Below, one piece after another: positions 9,122 to 17,657 of a stretch of DNA of 64,000 nt. The position numbers were made by a program, and so were the translations under genes. Positions within the stretch are counted from its first letter, which is position 1; every line of letters starts with the position of its first letter. Source of the stretch: Nitrospira sp. (GTDB taxonomy: Bacteria > Nitrospirota > Nitrospiria > Nitrospirales > Nitrospiraceae); the NCBI GenBank assembly GCA_022842445.1, contig JALHPO010000004.1:235091-299090 (forward strand), read 5' to 3'. The notes under the pieces are model-generated. The model did no database searches and was not told the origin of the DNA. It saw only the letters and a list, made by a program, of their open reading frames with translations.

Positions 9122-9778
9122 GTGACCCCTCACAGAACGACACCTTCACTCCGATCATTCTCCGCCGCACATCTGACCCTGGCCGGATGTACCCTCCTGC
9201 TGAGCCCCGGATGCGCCTGGCACCCGGAAGTCCCTCCCAAGGGAGAAGCACTGCCCTCTACGGTCACCCTTGAGGCATCTCCCTCCATCACCACCTCTGC
9301 GTCGCAGTCGAAGCTTCGCTTTAAAGCCCTACTGCTCGACGAGAACGGCAATTTGTTTCTGGAGAGCGGCGAACGGATTCGGGTGCGCGTCGATGTCGTC
9401 AATACCGGCTCGATCCCGATCCAGAATGCCTCGGCTTCCCTCACCGGCACACCGTCGGTCATCGGACAATTTTCGGCGAGAACCCTGACAATTCCACCGC
9501 TGCAACCGGGAGAAACCACGCCGCTGGAGTTCGCGGCAACCTTGCCCTCAAGCCCTCAGCCGCAACAAGTCGAGATCCGTGTGTCCGTCACCGAAGCCGG
9601 GGGAGCCGCTGCACGGCCTCAGGCGCTGCTGTTCATCATTCAGCCGGCTGGCGCCGGAGCAGACGATGTGGATCAGATTCCACCTCTGGTTTCGGATTTC
9701 CACCACCCCCCAATCCTACGTAGTCTTCATGCTCGTCTTATCCAGACTCACCACTCTGACCGGCACCGAACACCCTGA
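9122..9778 (+). pseudogene. Truncated, frameshifted paralogue of the caspase-like lipoprotein
   Basis: A GTG-started frame reads a lipoprotein signal (lipobox SPGC, Cys31), a shortened linker, then a CARDB-like domain nearly identical to the upstream gene: FKALLLDENGNLFLESGERI, NASASLTGTPSVIGQF, and AGADDVDQIP. After DDVDQIP similarity leaves the frame at a C-run (about 9704-9709). The +1 frame then gives QSYVVFMLVLS, resembling the start of the caspase domain (QPHVYLVSIGVG). It jumps to a tail, ctgaccggcaccgaacaccc, matching the extreme 3' end of the upstream gene. An internal deletion therefore removed the caspase domain and a frameshift altered the end. A truncated lipoprotein of 218 residues could still be made. 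Confidence 0.75.
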
Positions 9779-10046
9779 CCATCCTGATTCATCAGCAAAA
9801 ACTCCAAAGTGCATAAAGTGATGTACGCCCCCAGCAGACACCACACTTTCCAGTCTCTCTTACTCCACCGATATCCGCAGAGTCTGTGAAGCGCAGTTAC
9901 GGAGCGGATCGTGAATCGTGCATGGCGCAGAAATAGTGATTCGGCTGTGCCCCCCGGCCTCTGTTGTTCCGGTATCCTCTACACGCTCTACCCTGAACGT
10001 AATGTCTCGACCCATCCTTCACCCGCACCCCGTCGTCGTTTCACAC
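9779..10046. other. Intergenic spacer, nothing recognised
   Basis: About 270 bp between the degenerate paralogue and the terminator of the repeat protein gene. No open frame with family motifs, tRNA fold or convincing promoter was found. Confidence 0.5.
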
Positions 10047-10077
10047 AAAAAAAGGGTGGGGAGTTGCCTCCCCACCC
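10047..10077 (-). terminator. Rho-independent terminator of the beta-repeat protein gene
   Basis: On the minus strand a 10-bp perfect stem (GGGTGGGGAG at 10054-10063 paired with 10068-10077, 4-nt loop) is followed by seven T residues (the A-run at 10047-10053 on the plus strand). It lies about 75 bp after the stop codon of the gene ending at 10152. Confidence 0.9.
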
Positions 10078-10151
10078 TGCTCGATTTGCACTAATCTCGG
10101 CGGAGGGCAATGATGCCCCTCTACCGACGCTCAGCTTCTCTCGGCTTCTTC

Positions 10152-11942
10152 TTATGGACTCGTCACCTGTAAGTTGAGCTTACCGGTGGCAGGCGCCATC
10201 GGACTGATCGTGATCGTGTAGAGATCCGGGGTTAGCAGTGTCACCGGGTTCAGCGCAAAGCTCGTCTCTGATCTCGTCATCTCCGTCTGCAAGATGCCGC
10301 TTCGGGTATAGAGGCTCACGGTTACGCCGCTAAACGTATTGCCGGTGACCTTGACCGTGACCTGTTGGTTCCCAGGTCCTGCCAGTGTATAGCGGGCATT
10401 CTGGCCGGCCCGGCTGATTATCACCGGCGTAGGGGCTGTATTGATCGTCACTGAACCCGCGACTTCCGTCGACGGGGTCACGGTAATGGCCCCGGTGTGG
10501 GTACTGGTTGGATCGACAACAATGGTATAGGTACCGGTGGCCGGCAAGGGGCTCGATGCTTTCAACCCTCCACCGCCCCGGCCCACAGTGGTCGAGGCTA
10601 AGACCGTCCCATCCTGGTTGAGGAGTGTGATCGTGCTCGATGTGACCGTGACAGACGAAAACCCTAGATTTACCCATTGTCCGGCCGCACCGCTAAACGT
10701 ATAGCGCGCCGTGCTGCCCGGCTTGGTGAAATTGATGGGCACCGGGGGGCCGTCCAACGAGACAGTGCCGATGAGCGGAGACGTGAGTGTCAGCGCCATG
10801 CTACCTGTGTTATAGCCGACCGGATCAACCGCGATCGTGTAAGTTCCCGATGCTGGCAACATCGTTGCCGGATCGAGACTGCCGCCGCTGGGACCGACCG
10901 TCGTCGAAACCAAGGTGGTTCCATCCGGATTCAGCATCGATACGACGCTCGAGGCCGTCGTGACCGAGGTAAGCCCGAGATTCACCCATTGGCCGGCTGT
11001 GCCATTGAACGTATAGCGGGCTCGCTGGCCTGGCACGCTCAGGGTCGACGTCACTGGCGCTTCATTGATCGAAATGGTGCCGGAAATATCCGGAGTATTG
11101 TAGAGCGCGAGTGTTGCATGACCAAGATCGATATGCCCTGGATCGATCAGCACAGCATAGGTGCCGGACGTTGGAAGAACCTGTGTGTCAATCACAGCAC
11201 CCTGCGATCCAAACGAAGTCGGCGTGCCCAGAACGCCTCCATCCGGCTTGAGAATGGAAAGGTATCCGCTTTCGACCGTGACCCCGCTCAGTTGCAGACT
11301 CACCGTCTGGCCGGTGGTGCCGGCAAATGTATAACGGGCATTCTGGCCGAACCGTCCAAAGGCAATCGGGACTGCGGCGCCTTGCGGAGTGATCTCGCCC
11401 GTCAATTCAGTCGAAACTGTGACGGTGACATCGCCGGTATAGCTCTCACCCGGACTGATTACGATCGTATAGGTGCCGGACGACGGAAGTGCCGCCAAAT
11501 CGAGACTGCCGCCCTTGGGTGAAAATGACGCAGCCTTCGTGGCCATTGACTCAGGGGCCGGCTTATAGGCCGTCCAATAGTAGTGCGTCACCGGGGAGGC
11601 GACAATGCTCATCAACGCGCCGTCCGGTCCATAAACCGACGCGCGTCCTTGCGTCAGCGTCGCACCGCTAAAGCCGATATTGATTCTCTGACCGGCCACA
11701 CCGTCAAATACCATCAAGCCGTTCTTTTTTGGGGTCTTAATCGACGCGGTAACGGGGGGACCATCAACTGTGATGCGGCCTGTATATTCGATACTCGCAG
11801 CCACAATGCCAGGGGGTGGGGTGATATCGCCAGCATAACTGATATCCGCGACGATACTGGGGAGGAGTCCTGCAAACACAATCCCGAGCGCTGCTGTTGC
11901 CGCTCGCGCCCGGCACTTCACCCTCTGCCACAAGCTGCGCAT
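10152..11942 (-). CDS. Secreted protein of five tandem beta-sandwich (PPC-like) repeats
   Basis: 596 residues. A signal peptide (about 1-37, LGIVFAGLLPSIV...ISYAG) is followed by five repeats of roughly 100 residues starting near 53, 177, 287, 391 and 496. Each repeat has GxIxxxxxPV, then ARYTFxGxAGQxVxLxxxxVT, a PDGxxL turn, then LPxSGTYTIxxDPxxxxTGxxxLT. This layout resembles bacterial pre-peptidase C-terminal (PPC) beta-sandwich modules found in secreted proteins; no enzyme domain is attached. Start: the ATG at 11940-11942 has AGGAGA upstream. Monocistronic, with its own promoter and terminator. The exact role is unknown; a structural, adhesive or glycan-binding surface role is inferred. 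Confidence 0.8.
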   Translation of the reverse strand: MRSLWQRVKCRARAATAALGIVFAGLLPSIVADISYAGDITPPPGIVAASIEYTGRITVDGPPVTASIKTPKKNGLMVFDGVAGQRINIGFSGATLTQGRASVYGPDGALMSIVASPVTHYYWTAYKPAPESMATKAASFSPKGGSLDLAALPSSGTYTIVISPGESYTGDVTVTVSTELTGEITPQGAAVPIAFGRFGQNARYTFAGTTGQTVSLQLSGVTVESGYLSILKPDGGVLGTPTSFGSQGAVIDTQVLPTSGTYAVLIDPGHIDLGHATLALYNTPDISGTISINEAPVTSTLSVPGQRARYTFNGTAGQWVNLGLTSVTTASSVVSMLNPDGTTLVSTTVGPSGGSLDPATMLPASGTYTIAVDPVGYNTGSMALTLTSPLIGTVSLDGPPVPINFTKPGSTARYTFSGAAGQWVNLGFSSVTVTSSTITLLNQDGTVLASTTVGRGGGGLKASSPLPATGTYTIVVDPTSTHTGAITVTPSTEVAGSVTINTAPTPVIISRAGQNARYTLAGPGNQQVTVKVTGNTFSGVTVSLYTRSGILQTEMTRSETSFALNPVTLLTPDLYTITISPMAPATGKLNLQVTSP

Positions 11943-12048
11943 AGTCGCTCTCCTATTCGTTAAGCATGATATCCACCGGTTCCCTCAACCACCCGCTGGC
12001 GTACCCACTGTCATGGATCACGTCCGCACGCGGATCTGTACGGGCGAC

Positions 12049-12077
12049 TCTATACGCTTTTTTCGTACGAGACGCAA
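12049..12077 (-). promoter_or_regulatory. Sigma-70 promoter of the beta-repeat protein gene
   Basis: The minus strand reads TTGCGT (12077-12072), a 17-bp spacer, then TATAGA (12054-12049). The predicted start of transcription near 12042 leaves a leader of about 100 nt before the ATG at 11942. Confidence 0.6.
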
Positions 12078-12247
12078 TCCCTGAATGATTGTGCGGGTGG
12101 TCAAATCGCTCCCCTCATTGGAGGGGGTACGGGCTCAAAGCGTATCAGGACATGGTACCTGTACAGCCACAAGCCTGCGCAAAAACAGGAAGATCCGGTG
12201 AGCGGCAACGCACGGCCTGCGGGAGGCCTCAGTAATTCCGTGGTTCT
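12078..12247. other. Short spacer, nothing recognised
   Basis: Together with the promoter region this makes about 305 bp without a gene between the repeat protein and the cytochrome. No coding or RNA signal was seen apart from the promoter and the flanking terminator. Confidence 0.4.
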
Positions 12248-12286
12248 AAAAAAAAGAGGGCGGGAAGTTTCCTTCCCACCCTCTTT
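12248..12286 (-). terminator. Terminator of the monohaem cytochrome gene, possibly bidirectional
   Basis: The stem GAGGGCGGGAAG/CTTCCCACCCTC has one C-A mismatch and a TTTC loop. It is flanked by eight A residues on the left (a U-tract on the minus strand) and by CTCTTTT on the right. It lies just after the cytochrome stop at 12309. Confidence 0.85.
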
Positions 12287-12308
12287 TCAGCCACAAGGCT
12301 GGAATCGA

Positions 12309-12755
12309 TTACTCGCCCTTGCAGAAGCTCCGCTCGTAGTTGATGATGTGCCAGGCTTCTTCTTCCGTCACCGCAGCCGGAATCAAGGACACCATACCGG
12401 TGCCCGGGCTGCCGTTCTTGATCACCCACATCAGCTCGCCGTCTTTCCGCTTCTTGTGGAACTTGCAGTTGGTGAAATCACGCGGGCTCGGATTCAGCAT
12501 GGCGCCGGCAGGACCATTGCCCTTGCCTTCCTTGCCATGGCAATTGAAGCAGGTGCCCTTGCCCTCGTAAAACGCCTTTCCCTTGGCGATGCTCTCCGGG
12601 GTCGCCTCAACCGGATTCTTCACGGCCTTTGCGTCGGCCATCTGTTCCGCCGGAACGCGCGGCTTGGTCGGATCTTTTTCTTCCGCTCCGACGATTGAGA
12701 CCGACAACAGCATCAGCGCTGCACTGACTCCCACAAACTTAGACAGATACCCCAT
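12309..12755 (-). CDS. Periplasmic monohaem cytochrome c
   Basis: 148 residues with a cleavable signal peptide (LMLLSVSIVGAEE, cleavage after VGA). A class I cytochrome c domain carries a single haem site, GTCFNCHGKEGKGNG, with a candidate distal Met ligand in GTGMVSLIP. An upstream KGKAFYEGKG matches the first helix of the fold. Role: soluble periplasmic electron carrier; partner not identifiable here. I chose the ATG at 12753-12755 because AGGAGG lies 8 nt upstream; the adjacent GTG (12756-12758) is too close. It has its own strong promoter and terminator, so it is expressed independently. Confidence 0.9.
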   Translation of the reverse strand: MGYLSKFVGVSAALMLLSVSIVGAEEKDPTKPRVPAEQMADAKAVKNPVEATPESIAKGKAFYEGKGTCFNCHGKEGKGNGPAGAMLNPSPRDFTNCKFHKKRKDGELMWVIKNGSPGTGMVSLIPAAVTEEEAWHIINYERSFCKGE

Positions 12756-12853
12756 CACTTAATCCTCCTTTATGTTGAACCCACCGCACATGATGTCGGC
12801 ATAATGCCGCTGGCTGAATGATTCGTCTCGTAAAAATCAGGCAAAACGGACGG

Positions 12854-12883
12854 ACTATACCAACGCCTTTTAATTCCTGTCAA
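12854..12883 (-). promoter_or_regulatory. Strong sigma-70 promoter of the cytochrome c gene
   Basis: The minus strand reads TTGACA (12883-12878), an 18-bp spacer, then TATAGT (12859-12854), close to consensus. The predicted transcription start near 12847 gives a leader of about 90 nt with AGGAGG before the ATG at 12755. Confidence 0.8.
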
Positions 12884-13154
12884 GAAATCGTCCTCCGCCC
12901 TTTTTCAATCTATCCTTCCACTCGATCATAAGGAAGATCAAACGTCGTGCCAGCGTCTGCAGAATAAGATTCGTGGCAATCCAATCACTTACAAACAGGG
13001 TACCACACACTGCTTCACTTTCGTGACACCTTTGCGCCTCAGTCCTATCCTCCATGCCTCATAGTTCGAGGCAAATCACTGTGACTGCCGGAAAAGGCTT
13101 AGGGATAGTCGGGAGGGAAGAGAGAAACACAAGCTCCTGGCACGATGAGCCACG
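12884..13154. other. Intergenic spacer, no supported gene
   Basis: About 270 bp between the cytochrome promoter and the end of the rodZ-like gene. A 61-codon frame on the minus strand (12870-13055) runs through the cytochrome promoter and has no recognisable motif. No terminator with a U-tract was found after the rodZ-like stop. Confidence 0.4.
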
Positions 13155-14072
13155 TTACCGTTTAAGGAGAATTTCCCGCGCAACTTTCCCGCTGGGGCCG
13201 AATGGCTTCTGCGGCTTTCCATTTAATTCAGCTTTGACCCCGCCGGCATTGCCCAGCGTCAAAACAAACTGGTCTCGCCCCTTCCATTGCGCTTTCTCAC
13301 CAGGACGAAGCAGCGACTCTTGCGGGCTGCCGTTGTCGATTTGCACGACGACCCAGCTCAATTCAGTCGCCTCCAAATCCAGCACCAGCTGGGTATCCGC
13401 CATAGCGCCGGCCGCTTCCAGCGAAATTCCACTCAATGGGCCATCCGTCCCGACTGAAACCGCCGATACGGTTTCAGCCTCCGGCTTCGAAGCGGTAATC
13501 GGCGGCGGGGTGGGCTCAGACCGGCGAGCATCCGGCACTGACGTCGGTGCCGTTGCAACAGGCGCATTCGGCTTCGTCGATTCGGCAGCTGGTTCAGGCT
13601 CTTTCGGCACGGCTGTACCGGGGACATCCTGGAGCGCCTGAGTGCTCTGTTTGGGAAAGGCCGGCTCCGGCTCCGCCCGCTTCAGCACCGTCGACTGTTC
13701 ACGGCTCAAAAGAAAAATCAATGTCAGGACGGCAATGCCGATCGCAACGGCCACCGCTTTTCGATTGGACTGGCGCTTGCGTTCCTCTTCGGCCTGACGG
13801 ACTTTGAGCCGTTCCCGTTCATCCTGCTTCTCATAAAAGGTGCCGGCAGACTTGGCAAACCGCTGGATCGCATCTTCCTCATCCAATCCAAGCGACCGCG
13901 CGTACGAACGGACGAATCCACGGGCAAACACCTGATCGGGCAGTTTGGAGAAATTGCCGTCCTCAAGCGCCTTGACGAAGTCGGACCGGATGCGTGTCTT
14001 CGACGACACCTCATCGACCGTCAGTCCCTTGGTCTCCCGGACTTGCCTGAAAAACTCGCCAACCGACTCCAT
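13155..14072 (-). CDS. rodZ: RodZ-like membrane protein with N-terminal helix-turn-helix
   Basis: 305 residues. An N-terminal Cro/C1-type HTH (residues 1-75: VGEFFRQVRETKGLTVDEVS, FVKALEDGNFSKLPDQVFAR, GFVRSYARSLGLD) is followed by a basic charged segment and one transmembrane helix (about 105-122, AVAIGIAVLTLIFLL). A Pro/Ala-rich periplasmic linker and a C-terminal beta domain of the DUF4115 type (LSWVVVQIDNG, LRPGEKAQWKGRDQFVLTLGNAGGV) complete it. In RodZ this architecture links MreB to the envelope and sets rod shape. It is the last gene of the long tol-mutL series. Confidence 0.88.
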   Translation of the reverse strand: MESVGEFFRQVRETKGLTVDEVSSKTRIRSDFVKALEDGNFSKLPDQVFARGFVRSYARSLGLDEEDAIQRFAKSAGTFYEKQDERERLKVRQAEEERKRQSNRKAVAVAIGIAVLTLIFLLSREQSTVLKRAEPEPAFPKQSTQALQDVPGTAVPKEPEPAAESTKPNAPVATAPTSVPDARRSEPTPPPITASKPEAETVSAVSVGTDGPLSGISLEAAGAMADTQLVLDLEATELSWVVVQIDNGSPQESLLRPGEKAQWKGRDQFVLTLGNAGGVKAELNGKPQKPFGPSGKVAREILLKR

Positions 14073-14082
14073 AGTCCCCCTG

Positions 14083-14787
14083 CTACTTCAGTCGAGCCAA
14101 TAATTCCGTGGCGGCCGCCGCATATTCCCCGCCCTTATCAACCGTCGTCACCTTTTTCAGGGCTTCACGCGCCCTCTCCGTATACCCCAATTTGTAGTAC
14201 ACCCGGCCCAACTCCAACTGAATCATCGCAGGCGGAACGTTCGAAGGACTTACGGTGATGGCATCTTCAAGCGCTTCCATCGAGCCCTGGAGATCGCCCT
14301 GGTGGGCCAGCGCACGGCCCAGATGAAACCGGGCCAGATCCGGCGTCGGATAGAGCGGATTCGTCAACGCCTTGCGATAGGACTTGATCGCCTCATCCCA
14401 ACGATTCTGGTTGGCGAGAACTTGGCCGAGATACGTATGGGCTTCCGAATAATCCTCATCGATATTGATCGCCGCGCGAAACTCCTCTTCGGCCCGCGAT
14501 AATTTGCCCTGCAGCGCGTACACATGTCCCAGCGCGTACCGAGAATTTTTGTTGTTAGGATTCAGCTGAACGGATTTCTGGAACGAGACAAATGCCTTTT
14601 GGCGGTCCCCTGAAAGGCTGGCCACACCCTCCTGGTAATAGCCTTCTGATTTCGTGGCCATCTCCTCGCTGGTCGCGCAGCCCGCAAACAAATTCGCCGC
14701 TCCGATACAAGCTACCACGCAGCACATCCGTATTACGCGCGCGGCATGCGCAAAACCCGTTTCTTTCACCCGCGTCATTGATGTCAC
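14083..14787 (-). CDS. TPR-repeat lipoprotein (PilF/PilW-like)
   Basis: 234 residues. A lipoprotein-type signal ends at LFAGC (about residue 36). About four tetratricopeptide repeats follow (SFQKSVQLNPNNKNSRYALG, EEFRAAINIDEDYSEAHTYL, SYRKALTNPLYPTPDLARFH, MEALEDAITVSPSNVPPA). Similar lipoproteins (PilF/PilW) assist outer-membrane secretin assembly, but no pilus gene is adjacent, so only a scaffolding role is safe. The start is a GTG overlapping the pfkB stop (GTGA) with GAGG upstream; an ATG three codons later is an alternative. Confidence 0.82.
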   Translation of the reverse strand: MTSMTRVKETGFAHAARVIRMCCVVACIGAANLFAGCATSEEMATKSEGYYQEGVASLSGDRQKAFVSFQKSVQLNPNNKNSRYALGHVYALQGKLSRAEEEFRAAINIDEDYSEAHTYLGQVLANQNRWDEAIKSYRKALTNPLYPTPDLARFHLGRALAHQGDLQGSMEALEDAITVSPSNVPPAMIQLELGRVYYKLGYTERAREALKKVTTVDKGGEYAAAATELLARLK

Positions 14788-15698
14788 TGAATATCCTCGA
14801 AATGCGTCAACCGTTTGAATTCCCGGAACCGAGCTTGAACTTCTTTGTAATCCAGGATTCGCAATCGGTCAAGACTAAAGGATTCTACGGTAAATGACGC
14901 CATGACGCTTCCGAAGATAATGGCCTGCTTCATCGCATCGAGGGACCGGTTCCCCGTCGCCGCTAAATAGCCCAAAAACCCGCCGGCAAAGGTATCGCCG
15001 GCGCCAGTGGGGTCGCGCACATCCTCAAGAGGGAAGGCCGGCGCGCCGAACATATGACTCCCGTTGAACATGAGTACTCCGTATTCGCCGCGCTTGATGA
15101 TGAGATGCTTGGGCCCGCGGGACAACACCAGTTTCGCCACCTTGACCAGGTTTGAATCTTGTCCCAGGGCGCGCGCCTCACCGTCGTTGATGATAAGCAC
15201 ATCAACCTGCTCAAGCACCTTCCAAAGCGCCTCGCGCTTGCCGTTGATCCAGAAATTCATCGTATCGCAAGCCACCAGCGACGGACGTTCAACTTTCTGA
15301 AGCACATCGAGCTGAAGTTCAGGATCGATATTCCCAAGAAACAACACATCCGGAGACCGGTACGCGTCCGGAATTTTAGGCCGGAAGGTTTCAAAGACAT
15401 TGAGCTTGGTGTCCAGCGTGTGGGCCTCGTTCAGCTGATGCGTATACTCGCCTTTCCAGCGGAAGGTCGCGCCAGGACGCCGCTCCAGGCCTGTCACATC
15501 GATGCCGCGGCTTTTCAAAAACGCGATGTGCTGTTGCGGGAAGTCCTCTCCGACGACGGCGATGAGCGCCACGGACGTGAAAAAACTGGCCGACGCCGAG
15601 AAATACGTCGCCGATCCGCCAAGCACCTCCGTGCCTTCCCCGAACGGGGTTTTCACCGTATCGAGAGCCACCGACCCCACCACCAACAATTTCCCCAT
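14784..15698 (-). CDS. PfkB-family sugar/nucleoside kinase
   Basis: 304 residues of the ribokinase/PfkB superfamily. The N-terminal strand is GKLLVVGSVALDTVKTPFG, followed by LGGSATYFSASASFF. The C-terminal signature DPTGAGDTFAGGFLGYL carries the catalytic Asp and anion hole. It starts 2 nt after the mtnP stop with GGAG about 10 nt upstream, so it is translationally linked to methylthioadenosine phosphorylase. The substrate is unproven. Adenosine or a ribosyl product of purine/methylthioadenosine salvage would fit the neighbourhood. Confidence 0.85.
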   Translation of the reverse strand: MGKLLVVGSVALDTVKTPFGEGTEVLGGSATYFSASASFFTSVALIAVVGEDFPQQHIAFLKSRGIDVTGLERRPGATFRWKGEYTHQLNEAHTLDTKLNVFETFRPKIPDAYRSPDVLFLGNIDPELQLDVLQKVERPSLVACDTMNFWINGKREALWKVLEQVDVLIINDGEARALGQDSNLVKVAKLVLSRGPKHLIIKRGEYGVLMFNGSHMFGAPAFPLEDVRDPTGAGDTFAGGFLGYLAATGNRSLDAMKQAIIFGSVMASFTVESFSLDRLRILDYKEVQARFREFKRLTHFEDIQ

Positions 15699-15700
15699 GA

Positions 15701-16600
15701 TCAGCGCGCTCCTTTCATCGACGCCCACACCCGGCGAGTCAACAACGCAAGCTTCCGTTTGGCGGCGGCGGGCACCTGTTTCCGATCCGTGATCACCGCA
15801 TGGGTCAACGCCTGATGGCAGGCACAGTCCTGCGTATCCGCAACCGACGGCAGTACGGACTTCAGTATTTGCTTGGCCAGCGCCACGTTTCGATGGAGCG
15901 TATCCAGGATGGCCTCGACTGTGACGGCCTCTTCCGTCTCATGCCAGCAATCGTAATCCGTCGCCAGCGCCATCGTCGCATAGCAGAGCTCCGCTTCACG
16001 CGCCAACTTCGCCTCCGGCATATTGGTCATGCCGATGACATCGACGCCCCACTGCCGGTAGAGTTTCGACTCCGCTTTCGTTGAAAACTGCGGGCCTTCG
16101 ATGCACAGATAGGCGCCGCCTCGATGAAGCGTCGCCCCCAGCCGTTGGCCGGACGAGGCGAGAGTTTCCACCAAGCCGGCACAGACCGGTTCACCGAACG
16201 CCACATGCGCTACCATCCCGCCTTCAAAAAATGTGGAGGCCCGCCGCTTCGTAAGGTCGATGAACTGATCGGGACACACCACATCGCCCGGCTTGATCGA
16301 CTCTTTCATGCTCCCCACCGCGCTCACGGAAATCACACGAGATACGCCCAGCGACTTGAGCGCATAAATGTTGGCGCGATAGTTGATCTCGCCTGGATTC
16401 AGCCGGTGGCCGCGCCCATGCCGGGAGAGAAACGCCACCCGCACACCTCCGATCACACCTACAATAATGGCATCGGACGGAGACCCGAACGGCGTGCGAA
16501 CACGGATTTCTCGAACCGATTGGAGCCCCTCCATCTCATAGAGCCCACTGCCCCCGATCACTCCGACTGCCGCCTGTCCACGCATCTGCTTCCCCTTCAT
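15701..16600 (-). CDS. mtnP: S-methyl-5'-thioadenosine phosphorylase
   Basis: 299 residues. It cleaves methylthioadenosine (a by-product of polyamine or SAM-radical chemistry) with phosphate to adenine and methylthioribose-1-phosphate. Family motifs visible are GVIGGSGLYEMEGL, FLSRHGRGHRLNPGEINYRA, VSAVGSMKESIKPGD, CIEGPQFSTKAES and GMTNMPEAKLAREAELCYAT followed by DYDCW. The MTAP-type TDYDCW separates it from purine nucleoside phosphorylases. The ATG overlaps the miaA stop (ATGA). The remaining methionine-salvage enzymes are not in the window. Confidence 0.93.
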   Translation of the reverse strand: MKGKQMRGQAAVGVIGGSGLYEMEGLQSVREIRVRTPFGSPSDAIIVGVIGGVRVAFLSRHGRGHRLNPGEINYRANIYALKSLGVSRVISVSAVGSMKESIKPGDVVCPDQFIDLTKRRASTFFEGGMVAHVAFGEPVCAGLVETLASSGQRLGATLHRGGAYLCIEGPQFSTKAESKLYRQWGVDVIGMTNMPEAKLAREAELCYATMALATDYDCWHETEEAVTVEAILDTLHRNVALAKQILKSVLPSVADTQDCACHQALTHAVITDRKQVPAAAKRKLALLTRRVWASMKGAR

Positions 16601-17622
16601 ATCTGTCCTTTTCCCATCGTGATGGCTTGCATCACACCGGGCTCTAATGTTCCAAGAAATTGTTCGATCAGCGAGACGATGCTCCGGACGATGCGCTCAA
16701 ACGGCTCATCTCGTTCTACCGAAATCCAATGAACCCCGGGCTCCTTTCGGAACCATGTCATCTGCCGCTTCGCAAATCGCCGGGTGTCCCGCTTGAACAA
16801 CCGGACCATCTCGGCATAATCGCACTCACCCGACAAATGCGCCGCCACATGCCGATATCCCAATCCTGTCATCGCGCCGCCGTCCCGCCGATACCCTCGA
16901 TCAAGCAGTGCGCGAGTCTCTTGTACCATTCCATGAGCCAACTGCCAATCGATTCGTTCTTCGATCCGCCTATACAACTCTTCTTTCGAACGCTGCAACC
17001 CGATCAGGAGTGCGGAGAACGGGGCCTCCTGAAATCCATGATCCCGCTGCACAGCCGACATCGGTTGTCCCGACAACCGATAGACTTCCAACGCCCGCAT
17101 GACCTTGGCTTCATCGTTTGGATGCAGCCGCGCCGCTGTCTCAGGGTCGACACGGATCAGCTCGGCGTGGAGACGGTCCCGCCCCTGTTCCTGGCTCATC
17201 TGCATCAATTCTGCTCTCACCTCCGGGTCAGCCGGAGGAGCCGGACATAATCCTCGCACCAATGTTCGGATATACAGCCCAGTTCCTCCGACCACGAAGG
17301 GCAATCGGCTCTCCGCATACAATCGGTCGATTTCTGCAAGCGCTGCCCGCCGATACCATCCCGTGTTGAATGTCTCATCCGGATCGGCCAAATCGATGAG
17401 CCGGTGCGGAACGCCCTGGCGCTCGTCAGCCGTAGGCTTGTCCGTGCCGATATCCATGCCGCGATATACTTGCCTGGAATCGGCCGTGAGCACCTCCGTG
17501 CCAAAGTGTTGTGCCACCTGCACACCAAAACGGCTCTTGCCCACGGCAGTGGGACCAAGCAACACGACAAGCGGACGGTGTTGGCACACACGGTCGGATA
17601 ACTTCGGCATGTCCTGTGGCAA
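16597..17622 (-). CDS. miaA: tRNA dimethylallyltransferase MiaA
   Basis: 341 residues. It transfers a dimethylallyl group to A37 of tRNAs reading UNN codons. The P-loop LLGPTAVGKSRFG, LTADSRQVYRGMDIGTDKP, PHRLIDLADPDETF, and PFVVGGTGLYIRTLVRGL are all classic MiaA. A C-terminal YAEMVRLFKRDTRRFAKRQM precedes TWFRKE, the tRNA-contacting motif. It follows mutL by 35 nt, a widespread gene pair, and overlaps mtnP by 4 nt. Confidence 0.97.
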   Translation of the reverse strand: MPQDMPKLSDRVCQHRPLVVLLGPTAVGKSRFGVQVAQHFGTEVLTADSRQVYRGMDIGTDKPTADERQGVPHRLIDLADPDETFNTGWYRRAALAEIDRLYAESRLPFVVGGTGLYIRTLVRGLCPAPPADPEVRAELMQMSQEQGRDRLHAELIRVDPETAARLHPNDEAKVMRALEVYRLSGQPMSAVQRDHGFQEAPFSALLIGLQRSKEELYRRIEERIDWQLAHGMVQETRALLDRGYRRDGGAMTGLGYRHVAAHLSGECDYAEMVRLFKRDTRRFAKRQMTWFRKEPGVHWISVERDEPFERIVRSIVSLIEQFLGTLEPGVMQAITMGKGQI

Positions 17623-17657
17623 CGATCTTCCAGCCGTTATACGTTAGAGATACGCTT

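Noticed and set aside
12870..13055. 61-codon minus-strand frame upstream of the cytochrome
   Set aside because: It overlaps the TTGACA-18-TATAGT promoter and has no recognisable motif.
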